Below, in pieces: positions 17,540 to 26,563 of a stretch of DNA of 38,469 bases (positions within the stretch are counted from its first letter, which is position 1; every line of letters starts with the position of its first letter). The notes beneath the pieces are model-generated. The model did not search any database. It worked only from the letters and a program-made list of their open reading frames with translations, and was not told where the DNA came from. Origin of the DNA: Parachlamydiales bacterium (GTDB lineage: Bacteria; Chlamydiota; Chlamydiia; Chlamydiales; Parachlamydiaceae); the NCBI GenBank assembly GCA_020051075.1, contig JAGVJP010000058.1, positions 1-38,469 of the forward strand, read 5' to 3'. Both the position numbers and the translations under genes were made by a program.

Positions 17540-18203
17540 ACAATTGATGATCCAAGTTGCCGCCCGCTCTTCCCCTCTTTCTCGAGTTCAAGTAGCCGAA
17601 ATCTTAGCAGAGCTCATTCAACATCATCCTCATGTCATATTTGAGACGCACTTCATGTCAACAGCTGGAGACCGCGACCACTCCATCTCATTGAGGACGA
17701 TCGGTGAGCGGAGTGATATTTTCACAAAAGACATCGATCTCGCCATCCTTCAGGAACGCTGCCGCATCGGAATCCATTCCGCCAAAGATCTTTTCATCCC
17801 CCTTCCAGATGGACTAGAGCTAGTATGCCTCACACAAGGTCTCGATCCAAGCGATTCTCTTGTTTTACGCTCGCATGAGACACTAGAATCCCTCGCTCAA
17901 CATAGCGTCATCGCCACCTCATCAATTCGAAGGGAAGAAAGTGTAAAAAACCTGAGGAGCGGCCTCAGTTTTATAGACCTTCGAGGGACAATCGCCGAAC
18001 GGTTGACGAAATTGGAAACTGGCGAAGCTGATGGAGTTGTCGTTGCCGAAGCGGCGCTGATCCGGCTTGGATTGACCCATTTGAATCGGATCAAGCTGCC
18101 AGGTCCCACAGCTGAGGGACAGGGCCAACTCGCCGTCATTGCCAGGTCGGGTGATCAGGAGATGAAGGCCCTTTTTGCCTGTATTTCAATATTAAATGCT
18201 TGA
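17523..18203 (+). CDS. hemC: Porphobilinogen deaminase (hydroxymethylbilane synthase), short form
   Basis: HemC polymerises four porphobilinogens into hydroxymethylbilane. Domain 1 and 2 landmarks are present: the ARSSPLSRVQ N-terminus, HSAKD with the catalytic Asp, ATSSIRRE, LRGTIAERL, and AEAALIRLGL. The product is only 226 residues, whereas typical HemC has about 310. It stops where domain 3 would begin, and that domain normally carries the cysteine holding the dipyrromethane cofactor. As far as I recall, Chlamydia HemC is also short, so this may be a clade trait rather than damage. The start overlaps radA. A PD-(D/E)XK gene separates hemC from hemD. Confidence 0.9.
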   Translation: MPCSNEQLMIQVAARSSPLSRVQVAEILAELIQHHPHVIFETHFMSTAGDRDHSISLRTIGERSDIFTKDIDLAILQERCRIGIHSAKDLFIPLPDGLELVCLTQGLDPSDSLVLRSHETLESLAQHSVIATSSIRREESVKNLRSGLSFIDLRGTIAERLTKLETGEADGVVVAEAALIRLGLTHLNRIKLPGPTAEGQGQLAVIARSGDQEMKALFACISILNA

Positions 18204-18256
18204 CCACAAGATCAAATCTGTTTATTCTATGATTATACAATTTTTTTGAGTTTACA

Positions 18257-19180
18257 ATGAGTCGATATCTAGATCCAACAAATGACGTTGCCTTTAAGAA
18301 AATCTTTGGAACAGACGATCATAAGCCCCTTTTAATCAGCTTCCTCAACGCCACTTTAGGGCTGACTGGGCAAGAGATGATCCAAACAATAGAATTTCTC
18401 CAAAAAGAGCAGGTTCCTCAGATTAAAGATAATAAATTAACGATTCTCGATGTCAAATGCAAGACAGGTCAGGGAACGATCTTTATCGTTGAAATTCAGA
18501 ACAAAGTCGTCCCAGAATTCATTAAACGAACGCAATATTATGCTTCGCATTGTTATGTCAATCAACTCAACAGCGGCTCGACATACCTTGAATTGAGTCC
18601 TGTCATCTTACTGGCTATTGTTAATTATACTCTCTTTCCCAATAAAACTGAACGAGTGGTCAGCTTCCATAAGACATTAGATATCGAATCCCACGAACAT
18701 GACCATCAAGCGATTTCCTATGCTTATATCGAACTTCCTAAGTTTGAAAAAAAAGAAGATGAACTCCAAACGGTACAGGATAAGTGGATCTTCTTTTTAA
18801 AGAATTGGAAATATTCTAAAGAGATCCCCAAGAGTGTTCAAGAAAAAGAAATTATAGAGGCTTACCAAGCGATTGAGCAGTTTGGTTGGAATCCGTTTGA
18901 AATGGATGAATATGTAAGAGCAAATCTGTTCCGTACCGACCTCTATCGACAGCAACAAGTCAGTTACGAAGAGGGCCTCGAGAAAGGGAAAGAAGAAGGC
19001 CTTCAAGAAGGGCTTGAAAAAGGCCTTCAAGAGGGGTTTGAAAAAGGCCGTCTTGAAGAAAAACTCCATCTTGCACAACAGCTGTTAACAAAAGGTTTCT
19101 CCCAACAGGAAGTCTCTGAGATGACAAAACTAAAGCTAGAAGAGATCGTTAAATATGCTGAGGTCATGAACAAAACTTAA
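18257..19180 (+). CDS. PD-(D/E)XK nuclease family transposase-like protein (Rpn/PDDEXK_2 type)
   Basis: The N-terminus YLDPTNDVAFKKIFG, then ILDVKCKTGQG and IFIVEIQNK, is the standard pattern of the PDDEXK_2 family often labelled transposase. The nuclease residues would be D65, E79 and Q81, followed by the conserved RTQYYASHCYVNQL. The C-terminus (about 236-262) is a string of EGLEKG/EGLQEG repeats, a coiled tail common in this family, and then a short helical end. Family members act in recombination or are of unclear role; none of these functions is shown here. It lies between hemC and hemD, and its base composition appears more AT-rich than theirs, so recent insertion is likely. Only 11 bp separate it from hemD. 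Confidence 0.88.
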   Translation: MSRYLDPTNDVAFKKIFGTDDHKPLLISFLNATLGLTGQEMIQTIEFLQKEQVPQIKDNKLTILDVKCKTGQGTIFIVEIQNKVVPEFIKRTQYYASHCYVNQLNSGSTYLELSPVILLAIVNYTLFPNKTERVVSFHKTLDIESHEHDHQAISYAYIELPKFEKKEDELQTVQDKWIFFLKNWKYSKEIPKSVQEKEIIEAYQAIEQFGWNPFEMDEYVRANLFRTDLYRQQQVSYEEGLEKGKEEGLQEGLEKGLQEGFEKGRLEEKLHLAQQLLTKGFSQQEVSEMTKLKLEEIVKYAEVMNKT

Positions 19181-19191
19181 GGACCTCTGCA

Positions 19192-19881
19192 ATGTTACAA
19201 GAGATGAGAGTTAAACAGATATTATATTTAGGATTAGATCCGACCAACTATCAACATCATGGAGAGCTCACACATTATCCGATCATCCAAACAGTGCCTC
19301 GCCCGATATCTGATCCAGAAGTCTATGCCGCCCTCTCCTTATTCGATCATTATACTCATCTCATTATCTCCTCTAAGACGTCGATTCCAATCCTCCTAGA
19401 CTACTTGCCCAAAACAGGCTTTTCGTTGAAGCGATGGGCAGAGATGACAACACTAGCAGTCGGGCAAGCAACAATGCGTCAACTGCAGCGTTCCGGTATT
19501 TCAAACATCCTGACTGCTGAAAATGAGACTGCTGAGGGCATCGTCGATCTCATCAAAAACACTGTCCCTACGAGTGCTTACCTCTTCTGGCCGCACTCTT
19601 CAGGAGCAAGATCAGTGATTAAAGATTTTCTACTCGCACAACAGATCAATCACGAAGAATGCAGCTTATATGATACTATCCCTCGCCCACCTGCAACTCT
19701 GCCAAATCTTTCGGTATTTGATGAGATTGTCTTTACAAGCCCCTCCACCGTAGACGCATTCATTGAGGTATTTGGCCAGCCACTCCCCTCCAACATCACC
19801 CTGACCCCTATCGGGCCGATCACTAAGGAATATCTCAACTCATACAAAAACTCTTTCGATAAAAGAAGGATCGTCCTATAA
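19192..19881 (+). CDS. hemD: Uroporphyrinogen-III synthase
   Basis: HemD cyclises hydroxymethylbilane to uroporphyrinogen III, the step after HemC. HemD proteins diverge strongly, so the call rests on fold landmarks: HLIISSKTSIPILLDYL, LAVGQATMRQL, the mid-domain LFWPHSSGARSVI, and the C-terminal IVFTSPSTVDAF followed by IGPITKEYL. The length of 229 is usual. AAGGA lies eight bases before the first ATG; a second ATG is four codons on. Position downstream of hemC, with one inserted gene, supports the assignment. HemE, the next enzyme, is encoded elsewhere in the window (32647-33666). Confidence 0.85.
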   Translation: MLQEMRVKQILYLGLDPTNYQHHGELTHYPIIQTVPRPISDPEVYAALSLFDHYTHLIISSKTSIPILLDYLPKTGFSLKRWAEMTTLAVGQATMRQLQRSGISNILTAENETAEGIVDLIKNTVPTSAYLFWPHSSGARSVIKDFLLAQQINHEECSLYDTIPRPPATLPNLSVFDEIVFTSPSTVDAFIEVFGQPLPSNITLTPIGPITKEYLNSYKNSFDKRRIVL

Positions 19882-19914
19882 TCGGGAATACCAAACAAAT
19901 TCTAATCAGGAGTC

Positions 19915-20541
19915 ATGATGAATTCAGAATCCCATTCAACCTCTTTCGAACTTCCTCCTCTCCCCTATGATTTAAATGCCTTAGAGCCTTTCATCAGTGC
20001 AGAAATTATGACCTTGCACTATACCAAGCACCACCAAGCTTATGTCAACAACCTCAACAAAGCTCTTGAGCAATTTGCCGAAGCGTCAGCCAAACAAGAT
20101 CTGGCCGCGATGACAGCACTCTTATCAGCCATCAAATTCAATGGCGGAGGACATGCCAACCACTCGATTTTTTGGACTAACTTATCGCCAAAAAATAAAT
20201 TGGGAGGCATCCCTCCTGAAGGCATCCTTGCCGAAAAAATCAACACAGAGTTCGGCTCTCTCCAACATCTCATCGACCTCATGAGCGCCAAAGCCGTCGC
20301 TCTTCAAGGTTCTGGCTGGATTTGGCTCGGACTCGATAAACCAACAAGTCAACTGACGCTAGCCGCCTGTGATAATCAAGATCCGTTGTCAACCAAAGGG
20401 CTCATTCCTCTTTTAGGAATCGATGTGTGGGAACATGCCTACTATCTCCAATATAAAAATGTGAGAGCTGATTACGTCAAAGCCATTTGGAACATCGTAA
20501 ATTGGAAAAACGTCGCAGAACGGTTTGAAAAAGCAAATTGA
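19915..20541 (+). CDS. sodA: Superoxide dismutase (Fe/Mn family)
   Basis: It converts superoxide to oxygen and hydrogen peroxide. Metal ligands are H35 ([11 protein letters not shown]), H83 (GGGHANHS), D170 and H174 (DVWEHAYY). The GGGHANHS form is typical of manganese or cambialistic enzymes rather than strict iron types. The length of 208 is normal, and there is no signal peptide, so it is cytoplasmic. AGGAG lies two bases before the first ATG and five before the second, so translation may begin at 19918. The order sod-accD-dut-ptsN-ptsN matches Chlamydia CT294-CT290. Confidence 0.96.
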   Translation: MMNSESHSTSFELPPLPYDLNALEPFISAEIMTLHYTKHHQAYVNNLNKALEQFAEASAKQDLAAMTALLSAIKFNGGGHANHSIFWTNLSPKNKLGGIPPEGILAEKINTEFGSLQHLIDLMSAKAVALQGSGWIWLGLDKPTSQLTLAACDNQDPLSTKGLIPLLGIDVWEHAYYLQYKNVRADYVKAIWNIVNWKNVAERFEKAN

Positions 20542-20543
20542 AA

Positions 20544-21392
20544 ATGAATTTATTCTCTCGAAATAAACCAAAAATCCACATTCAGACCACAAAAAAGGAT
20601 GGGTTTAGCGGATGGTTGAAATGCACCCACTGCAACGAACTGATCCATACTAACGAACTCGTACAAAATCAAAATTGCTGTCCTAAATGTGATTACCATT
20701 ACCGTTTATCCACCGAAGAACGGATTAAGAGCCTTAGCGACGCCAATTCGTTTGAACCGTTATTTAATCACTTGCATCCTCTCGACCCCCTCCAGTTTAC
20801 CGACACAGAACCCTATCCAGATCGTTTAGCGAACGCACAAGAGAAATCAGGAGCAAACGAGGCGGTCGTCGTCGGTTCTTGCTTGTTGAATAGGCAGGGA
20901 ATCGCTTTGGGGGTGATGGACTTCAATTTTATGGGAGGCTCTATGGGCTCTGTAGTTGGAGAAAAACTCACTCGTTTGATCGAATATGCCATCCAATTCT
21001 TCCTCCCCCTTGTCATCGTTTCAACTTCAGGAGGAGCACGAATGCAAGAATCGATATTCTCCCTGATGCAAATAGCAAAAACGTCAGCTGCTCTTGCAAA
21101 GCTCCATGAGGCTAAACTTCCCTATCTCTCCATCCTCACAAATCCGACAACAGGAGGCGTCACAGCCTCATTCGCCTCCCTTGGCGATGTGATTATCGCC
21201 GAACCCAACGCCCTTATCTGCTTTGCAGGGCCTCGCGTCATCGAACAAACCATCGGGCATCAACTCCCTCCCGGCGCGCAGAAATCAGAATTCCTCCTTG
21301 AACATGGAATGATCGATTGCATCGTTCGGAGGCCTGAGTTAAAACAAAAAGTCATCGACATTCTTGAAATATTAAAAGGTAATCATGAGTAG
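20544..21392 (+). CDS. accD: Acetyl-CoA carboxylase carboxyltransferase subunit beta
   Basis: AccD pairs with AccA to transfer the carboxyl group from biotin to acetyl-CoA, making malonyl-CoA for fatty acids. The N-terminal zinc ribbon has C27, C30, C46 and C49. The carboxyltransferase core shows [26 protein letters not shown] and [11 protein letters not shown]. The ATG at 20544, two bases after the sodA stop, is preferred over an in-frame TTG that overlaps sodA. The 3' end overlaps dut by eight bases. Length (282) is normal. Confidence 0.97.
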   Translation: MNLFSRNKPKIHIQTTKKDGFSGWLKCTHCNELIHTNELVQNQNCCPKCDYHYRLSTEERIKSLSDANSFEPLFNHLHPLDPLQFTDTEPYPDRLANAQEKSGANEAVVVGSCLLNRQGIALGVMDFNFMGGSMGSVVGEKLTRLIEYAIQFFLPLVIVSTSGGARMQESIFSLMQIAKTSAALAKLHEAKLPYLSILTNPTTGGVTASFASLGDVIIAEPNALICFAGPRVIEQTIGHQLPPGAQKSEFLLEHGMIDCIVRRPELKQKVIDILEILKGNHE

Positions 21393-21846
21393 CACTACAG
21401 AGCAAAAGGAAATTTTCATCCCCCTTCAAATTGAAGATGAAGAGTTTATTCCATCTTATGCAACAGACTGCGCTGCTGGAGCAGATATCAAAGCCTATTT
21501 GAAAGATTCGATCACTCTCCTTCCTGGACATTCTGCCGCCATTCCAACAGGAATGCGCATCGCTCTTCCTGAAGGGTTTGAAATTCAGATCCGGCCACGG
21601 AGCGGGTTGGCACTCAACTTCCAAGTGACAGTGCTAAACACGCCCGGCACAATCGATGCAGATTACCGTGGAGAGATCCGCGTGATATTAATCAACCACG
21701 GAAAAGAGCCTTTTACCATTACGCCTGGCATGAGAATCGCACAACTCGTCGTCGCCCCTTGTTTTAGAGCAAATTTTACCCTTGCCAATGAACTAACATC
21801 CTCGACAAGAGGTTGCGGAGGCTTTGGCCATACTGGTTATCAATGA
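21385..21846 (+). CDS. dut: dUTP diphosphatase
   Basis: It hydrolyses dUTP to dUMP, keeping uracil out of DNA and supplying dTMP synthesis. The trimeric dUTPase motifs are in order: AAGADIKA (30-37), PRSGLAL (71-77), [14 protein letters not shown] (85-98) with the catalytic Asp, RIAQLVV (117-123), and the Gly-rich C-terminal [10 protein letters not shown] (142-151). Length (153) is standard. The start lies inside the end of accD and the stop overlaps the ptsN start (ATGA), so translation is coupled through this stretch. Confidence 0.97.
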   Translation: MSSTTEQKEIFIPLQIEDEEFIPSYATDCAAGADIKAYLKDSITLLPGHSAAIPTGMRIALPEGFEIQIRPRSGLALNFQVTVLNTPGTIDADYRGEIRVILINHGKEPFTITPGMRIAQLVVAPCFRANFTLANELTSSTRGCGGFGHTGYQ

Positions 21847-22292
21847 AAAAAATTTCTCGCTACATGAAGCCTAAACACGTTATCTTCCTCTCGGCAGAGT
21901 CTCGCGATGATGCCTTACAAAAACTTGTTCATCATTTATATAAGCAAGGAGAAGTTGAAGATGAGCAACTGTTTCTCCAGGCGATCATCGAAAGAGAGAA
22001 AATTGTGTCCACAGGAATAGGAATGGGTGTAGCGATCCCGCATGCGAAACTCCCTACGTTTAACCACTTCTTCATTGCTATTGGAATATTGCGCAAACCG
22101 ATAGACTGGCACGCATTGGATCGAGCTCCCGTTCGAATCGTATTCATGATCGGTGGTCCCGATGATAAACAAACAGAATACCTCCAAATTCTCTCAGGTC
22201 TCACACAGATGATCAAAGATGAAGGAAAGCGAAAAAAGTTATTAACTCTAGAAGAGCCTGCCGCAATCATTGAAATATTTAACGGGGTCTGA
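21843..22292 (+). CDS. ptsN: PTS EIIA-Ntr family protein
   Basis: This is a nitrogen-type phosphotransferase regulator that accepts phosphate from NPr/HPr on a histidine. The phosphorylation site IPHAK places it at H67, after GIGMGVA, with the fold complete over about 149 residues. The ATG at 21843 overlaps the dut stop as ATGA; an in-frame upstream start would sit inside dut. Chlamydiae keep a reduced PTS without sugar permeases, so the likely role is regulatory. No transport EIIBC is in the window. Confidence 0.93.
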   Translation: MKKISRYMKPKHVIFLSAESRDDALQKLVHHLYKQGEVEDEQLFLQAIIEREKIVSTGIGMGVAIPHAKLPTFNHFFIAIGILRKPIDWHALDRAPVRIVFMIGGPDDKQTEYLQILSGLTQMIKDEGKRKKLLTLEEPAAIIEIFNGV

Positions 22293-22359
22293 TATACACA
22301 AACAAGATCAATACACAAGTCGGCACGCCCTCTTATCAATCCTCTAATAAAAGGTGGTT

Positions 22360-23082
22360 ATGGATTTAAAAATCAATGACGTTGCAGATCTCTTAAACGT
22401 TCCCGAAGACACAATTCGTAAATGGGTCACTGAAGGCAAGATTCCTTATTATCAGATTAAAGAAGATTTCCTCTTTTCAAGAACTGAATTTGAAGACTGG
22501 GTCATTTCTCATAAATTAGATAAGTCAGATGGCATCTCTCCCTTTACACATCGAACAGCTGCCGATCAAAATGAAGAAAACAGCAACTCCCCAAGGATAA
22601 AAGGGGGAAGTAAACAATTCAGTTTGTTCCGCGCAATTCATAAAGGAGATGTTTTACCCAACGTCTTAGGGTCTACGAAAGAGGAAATCATCCGCTCCGT
22701 CATGCGCAAAGTAGCCAAGCCCCTTAACATTGATGCTGATGTGATGACAGAACTCCTGTTAGATCGGGAAAAAATGATGCCAACAGCCCTCAACAACGGC
22801 ATTGGAGTCCCTCACACGCGCGACTCTCTTCTTTCCAGCCATCAAGATGTTGTGATCGTGGTCTTCCTCAACGAACCGCTTGAGTATGGGGCCTTGGACG
22901 GACAGCCTGTCCTTACTTTGTTTTTTCTCTTTGCTTGCGAAGATAAAAGACACCTGCACCTACTTGCGAAAATCGCTCATCTCAGCAGTCAACCCCATCT
23001 TCTAGACTTCTTGAAGACAAAACCCTTGAAAGAACATCTTCTCACTTTTATCAAAGATTGGGAAAATCAAATTCCTCAGTAA
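22360..23082 (+). CDS. ptsN: HTH-EIIA-Ntr fusion protein (second PtsN)
   Basis: An N-terminal excisionase/MerR-like helix-turn-helix (about 4-50: KINDVADLLNVPEDTIRKWV, then IPYYQ and F-x-x-WV) is joined by a Ser/Asn-rich linker to a PTS EIIA type-2 domain (about 88-235) with phosphorylated His H152 in GVPHTRD. This is the same architecture as the second ptsN of Chlamydia (CT290). It could couple phosphorylation state to DNA binding, though the DNA target is unknown. The ATG at 22360, with AAGG five bases upstream, is preferred to the GTG two codons before it. A hairpin 28 bp downstream may end the long operon. Confidence 0.93.
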   Translation: MDLKINDVADLLNVPEDTIRKWVTEGKIPYYQIKEDFLFSRTEFEDWVISHKLDKSDGISPFTHRTAADQNEENSNSPRIKGGSKQFSLFRAIHKGDVLPNVLGSTKEEIIRSVMRKVAKPLNIDADVMTELLLDREKMMPTALNNGIGVPHTRDSLLSSHQDVVIVVFLNEPLEYGALDGQPVLTLFFLFACEDKRHLHLLAKIAHLSSQPHLLDFLKTKPLKEHLLTFIKDWENQIPQ

Positions 23083-23109
23083 GCTTATCAGATAACAAAA
23101 GACTTTGAA

Positions 23110-23134
23110 GGCTGGGGCCACATCTTCCCCAGCC
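23110..23134 (+). terminator. Hairpin after the ptsN genes
   Basis: GGCTGGGG (23110-23117) and CCCCAGCC (23127-23134) pair perfectly around a nine-base loop, 28 bp after the ptsN stop. There is no T-run after it, so as an intrinsic terminator it is incomplete, but it is a strong stem. Confidence 0.5.
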
Positions 23135-23168
23135 TAGTGTGCAACTGAGGGCATTTCTCGCGTAATTT

Positions 23169-23252
23169 AAACACCCCCTGTAAAACATCATCTTTTACCT
23201 ATAAAATACCCCATTAAAATAGATTATTTTCGACAAAACACCCCCTATAAAA
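23169..23252. repeat. 17-bp direct repeats before the DUF4143 ATPase gene
   Basis: AAACACCCCCTGTAAAA (23169-23185) recurs as AAACACCCCCTATAAAA (23236-23252), one mismatch, 67 bp apart. A partial third copy, TATAAAATACCCC, lies between them. The array ends about 36 bp before the ATPase start and may be a binding site or trace of insertion. Confidence 0.6.
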
Positions 23253-23288
23253 TCTCGATTTTGCTAGAATAGAGAAAAACGAGGGATT

Positions 23289-24623
23289 ATGCGCCGAATG
23301 ATTGAGCCTATATTAAGAAAGTGGAAGAATCAAGCAGATCGTTTGCCGATTATTTTGCGCGGAGCACGACAAGTTGGCAAAAGCTTTATTGTGGAAAAAT
23401 TTGGGTCAGAAAATTTTGAATCTTTACTGACCGTCAATTTTGAGTTTCAACCAGAATTACGTGATTGTTTTAGTAACTTTGATCCTCAATCAATATGCGC
23501 AAAACTGGAAATTGCTTTCAAAACCAGGATTATACCAGGGAAAACCTTATTGTTTTTCGACGAAATCCAAAACTGCCCCAGAGCTATAACCTCTTTACGT
23601 TACTTCAAAGAGAAATTTCCTACCCTCCATGTTATTGCAGCAGGTTCATTGCTAGAATTCGCTTTGAATGATGAAGAATTTTCTTTTCCAGTGGGTCGTG
23701 TACAGTTTGTGTATTTAAAACCGATGTCGTTTTATGAATATCTTCTTTGTCAAAATAATGAACCACTTATAGACTACGTGGATAATATCCACGTAGATCA
23801 CATAATAGAACCTTTTATCCATGAACAATTGTTAACTCTTCTAAGAGAATATTGCTTGATAGGTGGAATGCCATCAGTCATTAAGTGTTTTCTAAATACT
23901 CATTCATTTTTAGACTGTCAAACCGTTCTTAGTGGATTATTGGAGACTTATCGTTCAGATTTCCCGAAATACGCATCAAGAACACAACATAAGAACGTTC
24001 AATTATTTTTTGAAAAAACTCCTGGTTTAATTACAAAACATTTCAAATATACCCACATTAGCCCAGACCATACCGCTGCAGCTCTTAAAATTGCATTGAA
24101 CCAATTAGGATGGGCAGGACTTGTACACAAAGTACTTTCCACAAGTGCAGCAGGGATCCCTTTAAACGCTCATGCAAAAGAAAACAAATTCAAGTTGATA
24201 TTTTTAGACTTGGGACTTGCCAATTGTGCTGACAAATTAGATTTTCAAACAATCTGGGATACTCAATTACTGCAAGTTAATGCAGGGGCTTTGGCTGAAC
24301 AATTTGTGGGTCAGGAGTTGTTGGCTCATGCTGATCCACATATGAATGCCCAACTATATTATTGGGAAAGAGAGAAAAAAGGAGCGATGGCAGAAGTAGA
24401 TTATGTCGCCCAAATAGGTTCAAATATTTTCCCTATAGAAGTAAAGGCTGGAACAACAGGGACATTGAGATCCATGGCTCAATTTATTCTCGAAAAACAT
24501 CAACCGTTTGGGATTAGACTCTCACAACACTCACTTTCATTTCATGATCGAGTATTATCCGTACCTCTATATCTAATTCACAAACTCCCACAGTTCGTAC
24601 AAGAACAACTAAACCTTATTTAA
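23289..24623 (+). CDS. AAA+ ATPase with DUF4143 domain
   Basis: This is an AAA_14-type ATPase: Walker A GARQVGKS (25-32), Walker B LLFFDEIQ (87-94), sensor-like VIAAGSLLEF (115-124). The C-terminal DUF4143 region ends in AEVDYV and FPIEVKAG, a PD-(D/E)XK-like set (E369, D371, E384, K386). Such proteins are scattered widely among bacteria and archaea and move readily; their function is largely unknown. The gene appears distinctly more AT-rich than the neighbouring housekeeping genes. It is preceded by CCCCCTRTAAAA direct repeats and followed by a strong bidirectional hairpin, so it stands as an isolated cassette. GAGGG precedes the ATG. Confidence 0.92.
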   Translation: MRRMIEPILRKWKNQADRLPIILRGARQVGKSFIVEKFGSENFESLLTVNFEFQPELRDCFSNFDPQSICAKLEIAFKTRIIPGKTLLFFDEIQNCPRAITSLRYFKEKFPTLHVIAAGSLLEFALNDEEFSFPVGRVQFVYLKPMSFYEYLLCQNNEPLIDYVDNIHVDHIIEPFIHEQLLTLLREYCLIGGMPSVIKCFLNTHSFLDCQTVLSGLLETYRSDFPKYASRTQHKNVQLFFEKTPGLITKHFKYTHISPDHTAAALKIALNQLGWAGLVHKVLSTSAAGIPLNAHAKENKFKLIFLDLGLANCADKLDFQTIWDTQLLQVNAGALAEQFVGQELLAHADPHMNAQLYYWEREKKGAMAEVDYVAQIGSNIFPIEVKAGTTGTLRSMAQFILEKHQPFGIRLSQHSLSFHDRVLSVPLYLIHKLPQFVQEQLNLI

Positions 24624-24660
24624 CGAGAGTTGTGGAACAACTTATCTCAAACATGCAAAG

Positions 24661-24711
24661 GCTGTGAAAAAATTAGAATCCATTTGACTTCGTTCGAAAT
24701 TTTTTCACAGC
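24661..24711. terminator. Bidirectional terminator between convergent genes
   Basis: GCTGTGAAAAAATT (24661-24674) and AATTTTTTCACAGC (24698-24711) are perfect 14-base inverted repeats. The built-in A/T runs give a U-tract on either strand. It lies between the ATPase and the DEAD-box helicase. Confidence 0.7.
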
Positions 24712-24717
24712 ATCGTA

Positions 24718-26007
24718 TTAAGCGCGTTTTTTTCTATCCCATGAAGGTTTGCTTCCTCTCGCGGCGGCAGCAGCAGGAGCCTTGGAGAACGTCCTAGCAG
24801 CATTGCTTTTATTACCGTAGAGAGAGCGGCGATTCTTCTGAGGCTTGAATTTTTCCTGCTCTCTTGCTCTGGGCTCCAAACCTTCAATGATATGAATCTC
24901 TAATGGCTTCCCGAGCAATCGTTCGATTTTTACAACTCTATCTCTGTCTCTAAATGAAGCAAATGTCATCGCAACACCAGTCGCCCCTGCACGGCCCGTA
25001 CGTCCAATGCGGTGGATGAAGTCTTCAGCCTGAAAGGGTAAATCAAAATTAATGATATGGCTTAATGAAGCAATGTCAATGCCTCTTGCTGCAACGTCAG
25101 TAGCGATAAGAAATTGAAAATCCCCTCGACGCAACCTTTCGATTGTCTTAGTCCGTTGCCTCTGATGCATATCCCCATGAAGGGCCTCGGAAGCATATCC
25201 TCTATGATATAAATAACTGGCTAATTCGCCTGCTAATTTAATTGTAGAAGTGAAAATAATCGATTGATTGACATCATTTGTCTTTATAATATGCTCTAAA
25301 ATCGATTTTTTATGCTCGAGATCATCGACATAATAAAGACGCTGCTCAATGTGGCTTTGCGTCAATGGATCATGTTCAACCTTCAGATGGTGAGGCTTGT
25401 TTTGTATCTTATTCGAAAAAGGGAGGATTTTATGATCAATCGTGGCTGAAAACAGAAGGGTCTGCCGACCTGCAGGAATGGCCCTTGCGATTTCCTCAAC
25501 ATCATCAACAAATCCCATATCAAGCATGCGATCAGCTTCATCTAAAACAAAGATTTTTACTCGAGAAAGGTCGACCCGTCCCGCATCTAACTGGTCTTTC
25601 AGACGACCAGGAGTGGCAACAAGAATCTCATAACGGCCAGCTAAAGCTCTGTTTTGAGGTGGATAGGGAACGCCGCCATAAATACAGACAGTTTTTGTAC
25701 GAGACAGATATTTACTAAATTTTTTTGCTTCATCGGCAACCTGCATGGCTAATTCCCGGGTAGGAACCAAAATGAGCACTTGCGGCCCGCCAGCAGCTCG
25801 GTAATCTGGTTGTGAAAGCAAATGCAGTATTGGCAACATAAAGGCAGCGGTCTTACCTGTTCCTGTCTGCGCAGAAGCAATAACATCAGAACCTTCAAGC
25901 ACTTTTGGGATTGCAAGGGACTGAATCGGTGTTGGTTTCTCATAACCAATTTCGTTAAGAAGTTTTAAAATTTTCTCGTCTAGGGCAAAATTAGTGAAAT
26001 TAGGCAA
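24718..26007 (-). CDS. DEAD-box RNA helicase (RhlE-like)
   Basis: An ATP-dependent RNA helicase for ribosome assembly or RNA turnover. All motifs are present: the Q motif around PTPIQ, motif I AQTGTGKT, PTREL, motif II DEAD, SAT, the second-domain TDVAARGID, and HRIGRTGR. After about residue 360 a basic Arg/Lys/Ala-rich tail (KFKPQKNRRS, then APAAAAARGSK) fits RNA binding and the RhlE subgroup. The start is a TTG: AAGGA lies nine bases upstream, while the nearby ATG in GGATG is in another frame that closes at once. Length is 429. It is a single gene in convergent orientation with the ATPase. Confidence 0.95.
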   Translation of the reverse strand: MPNFTNFALDEKILKLLNEIGYEKPTPIQSLAIPKVLEGSDVIASAQTGTGKTAAFMLPILHLLSQPDYRAAGGPQVLILVPTRELAMQVADEAKKFSKYLSRTKTVCIYGGVPYPPQNRALAGRYEILVATPGRLKDQLDAGRVDLSRVKIFVLDEADRMLDMGFVDDVEEIARAIPAGRQTLLFSATIDHKILPFSNKIQNKPHHLKVEHDPLTQSHIEQRLYYVDDLEHKKSILEHIIKTNDVNQSIIFTSTIKLAGELASYLYHRGYASEALHGDMHQRQRTKTIERLRRGDFQFLIATDVAARGIDIASLSHIINFDLPFQAEDFIHRIGRTGRAGATGVAMTFASFRDRDRVVKIERLLGKPLEIHIIEGLEPRAREQEKFKPQKNRRSLYGNKSNAARTFSKAPAAAAARGSKPSWDRKKRA

Positions 26008-26506
26008 AATATAACATCCTTTTTTAAACGTAAGCTCTCATCACGGAATTTTTATCTTTATAAAAAGGATTGTTTGCATCAGCAAAAATCATCCTATTAA
26101 AAAAACGGTATTCCCGTAATTATAGTGAAGAAAGATCGTGAACGAGCTTATGCTCGTACCCAATAAAATTTGACCCACAAGCCGTTTTTGAATTTTATCG
26201 GGCAAGTGCTGTCATAGCGAGTGAAGAAAATCAACTAAGAACTGGATACAATAAGAAATTTTTTTTAAGAAAAGATCTAAAAAACCAGCTTCTTTCGATT
26301 TTAGAAGTTAATCATAACCGATTGCAAATATTTGTGCAAGAAAATAAAACATGATAGACAGTCATGCTGTGAAATTGACAGAATCGAGAAGATGATAGGA
26401 ATAAAAAATTTTTCCCTTATCTTTTCTATTCTCTTCCTCCTGTAAAACTGAGCAGAATGGGAAAGATAGGAAGAATGGGGAGAGACTGGAAAGAAAAAGA
26501 AAGAGA
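26008..26506. other. Repeat-rich spacer without a supported gene
   Basis: About 500 bp between the helicase start and the hairpin of the duplicated-domain gene. It contains small inverted repeats: ACGAGC-TTAT-GCTCGT (26142-26157), and an ATAAAATT/AATTTTAT pair near 26159-26203. Near 26420-26490 are decayed AGGAAGA/TCTTCCT words resembling the AGGATA repeat family. An 83-codon minus-strand frame at 26301-26552 is Phe- and Lys-rich and low in complexity, and I do not support it as a gene. Confidence 0.5.
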
Positions 26507-26544
26507 TTTTGGACCCATCTTCGAGAAAGAATCTGGGTCCAAAA
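26507..26544. terminator. Hairpin downstream of the duplicated-domain gene
   Basis: TTTTGGACCCA (26507-26517) and TGGGTCCAAAA (26534-26544) pair perfectly over 11 bases. It lies about 20 bp beyond the stop of the minus-strand gene at 26564. The plus strand has T-run and A-run flanks, so it could end transcription in either direction. Confidence 0.55.
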
Positions 26545-26563
26545 AAATGCACTAAGATTGAGG

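Noticed and set aside
18257..19180. Complete insertion sequence around the PD-(D/E)XK gene
   Set aside because: I saw no terminal inverted repeats or target-site duplication at the gene borders.
26301..26552. 83-codon minus-strand ORF between the helicase and the duplicated-domain gene
   Set aside because: Low-complexity Phe/Lys/Ser sequence made from repeat-rich, AT-rich DNA, overlapping a hairpin, with no ribosome-binding site or recognisable protein features.
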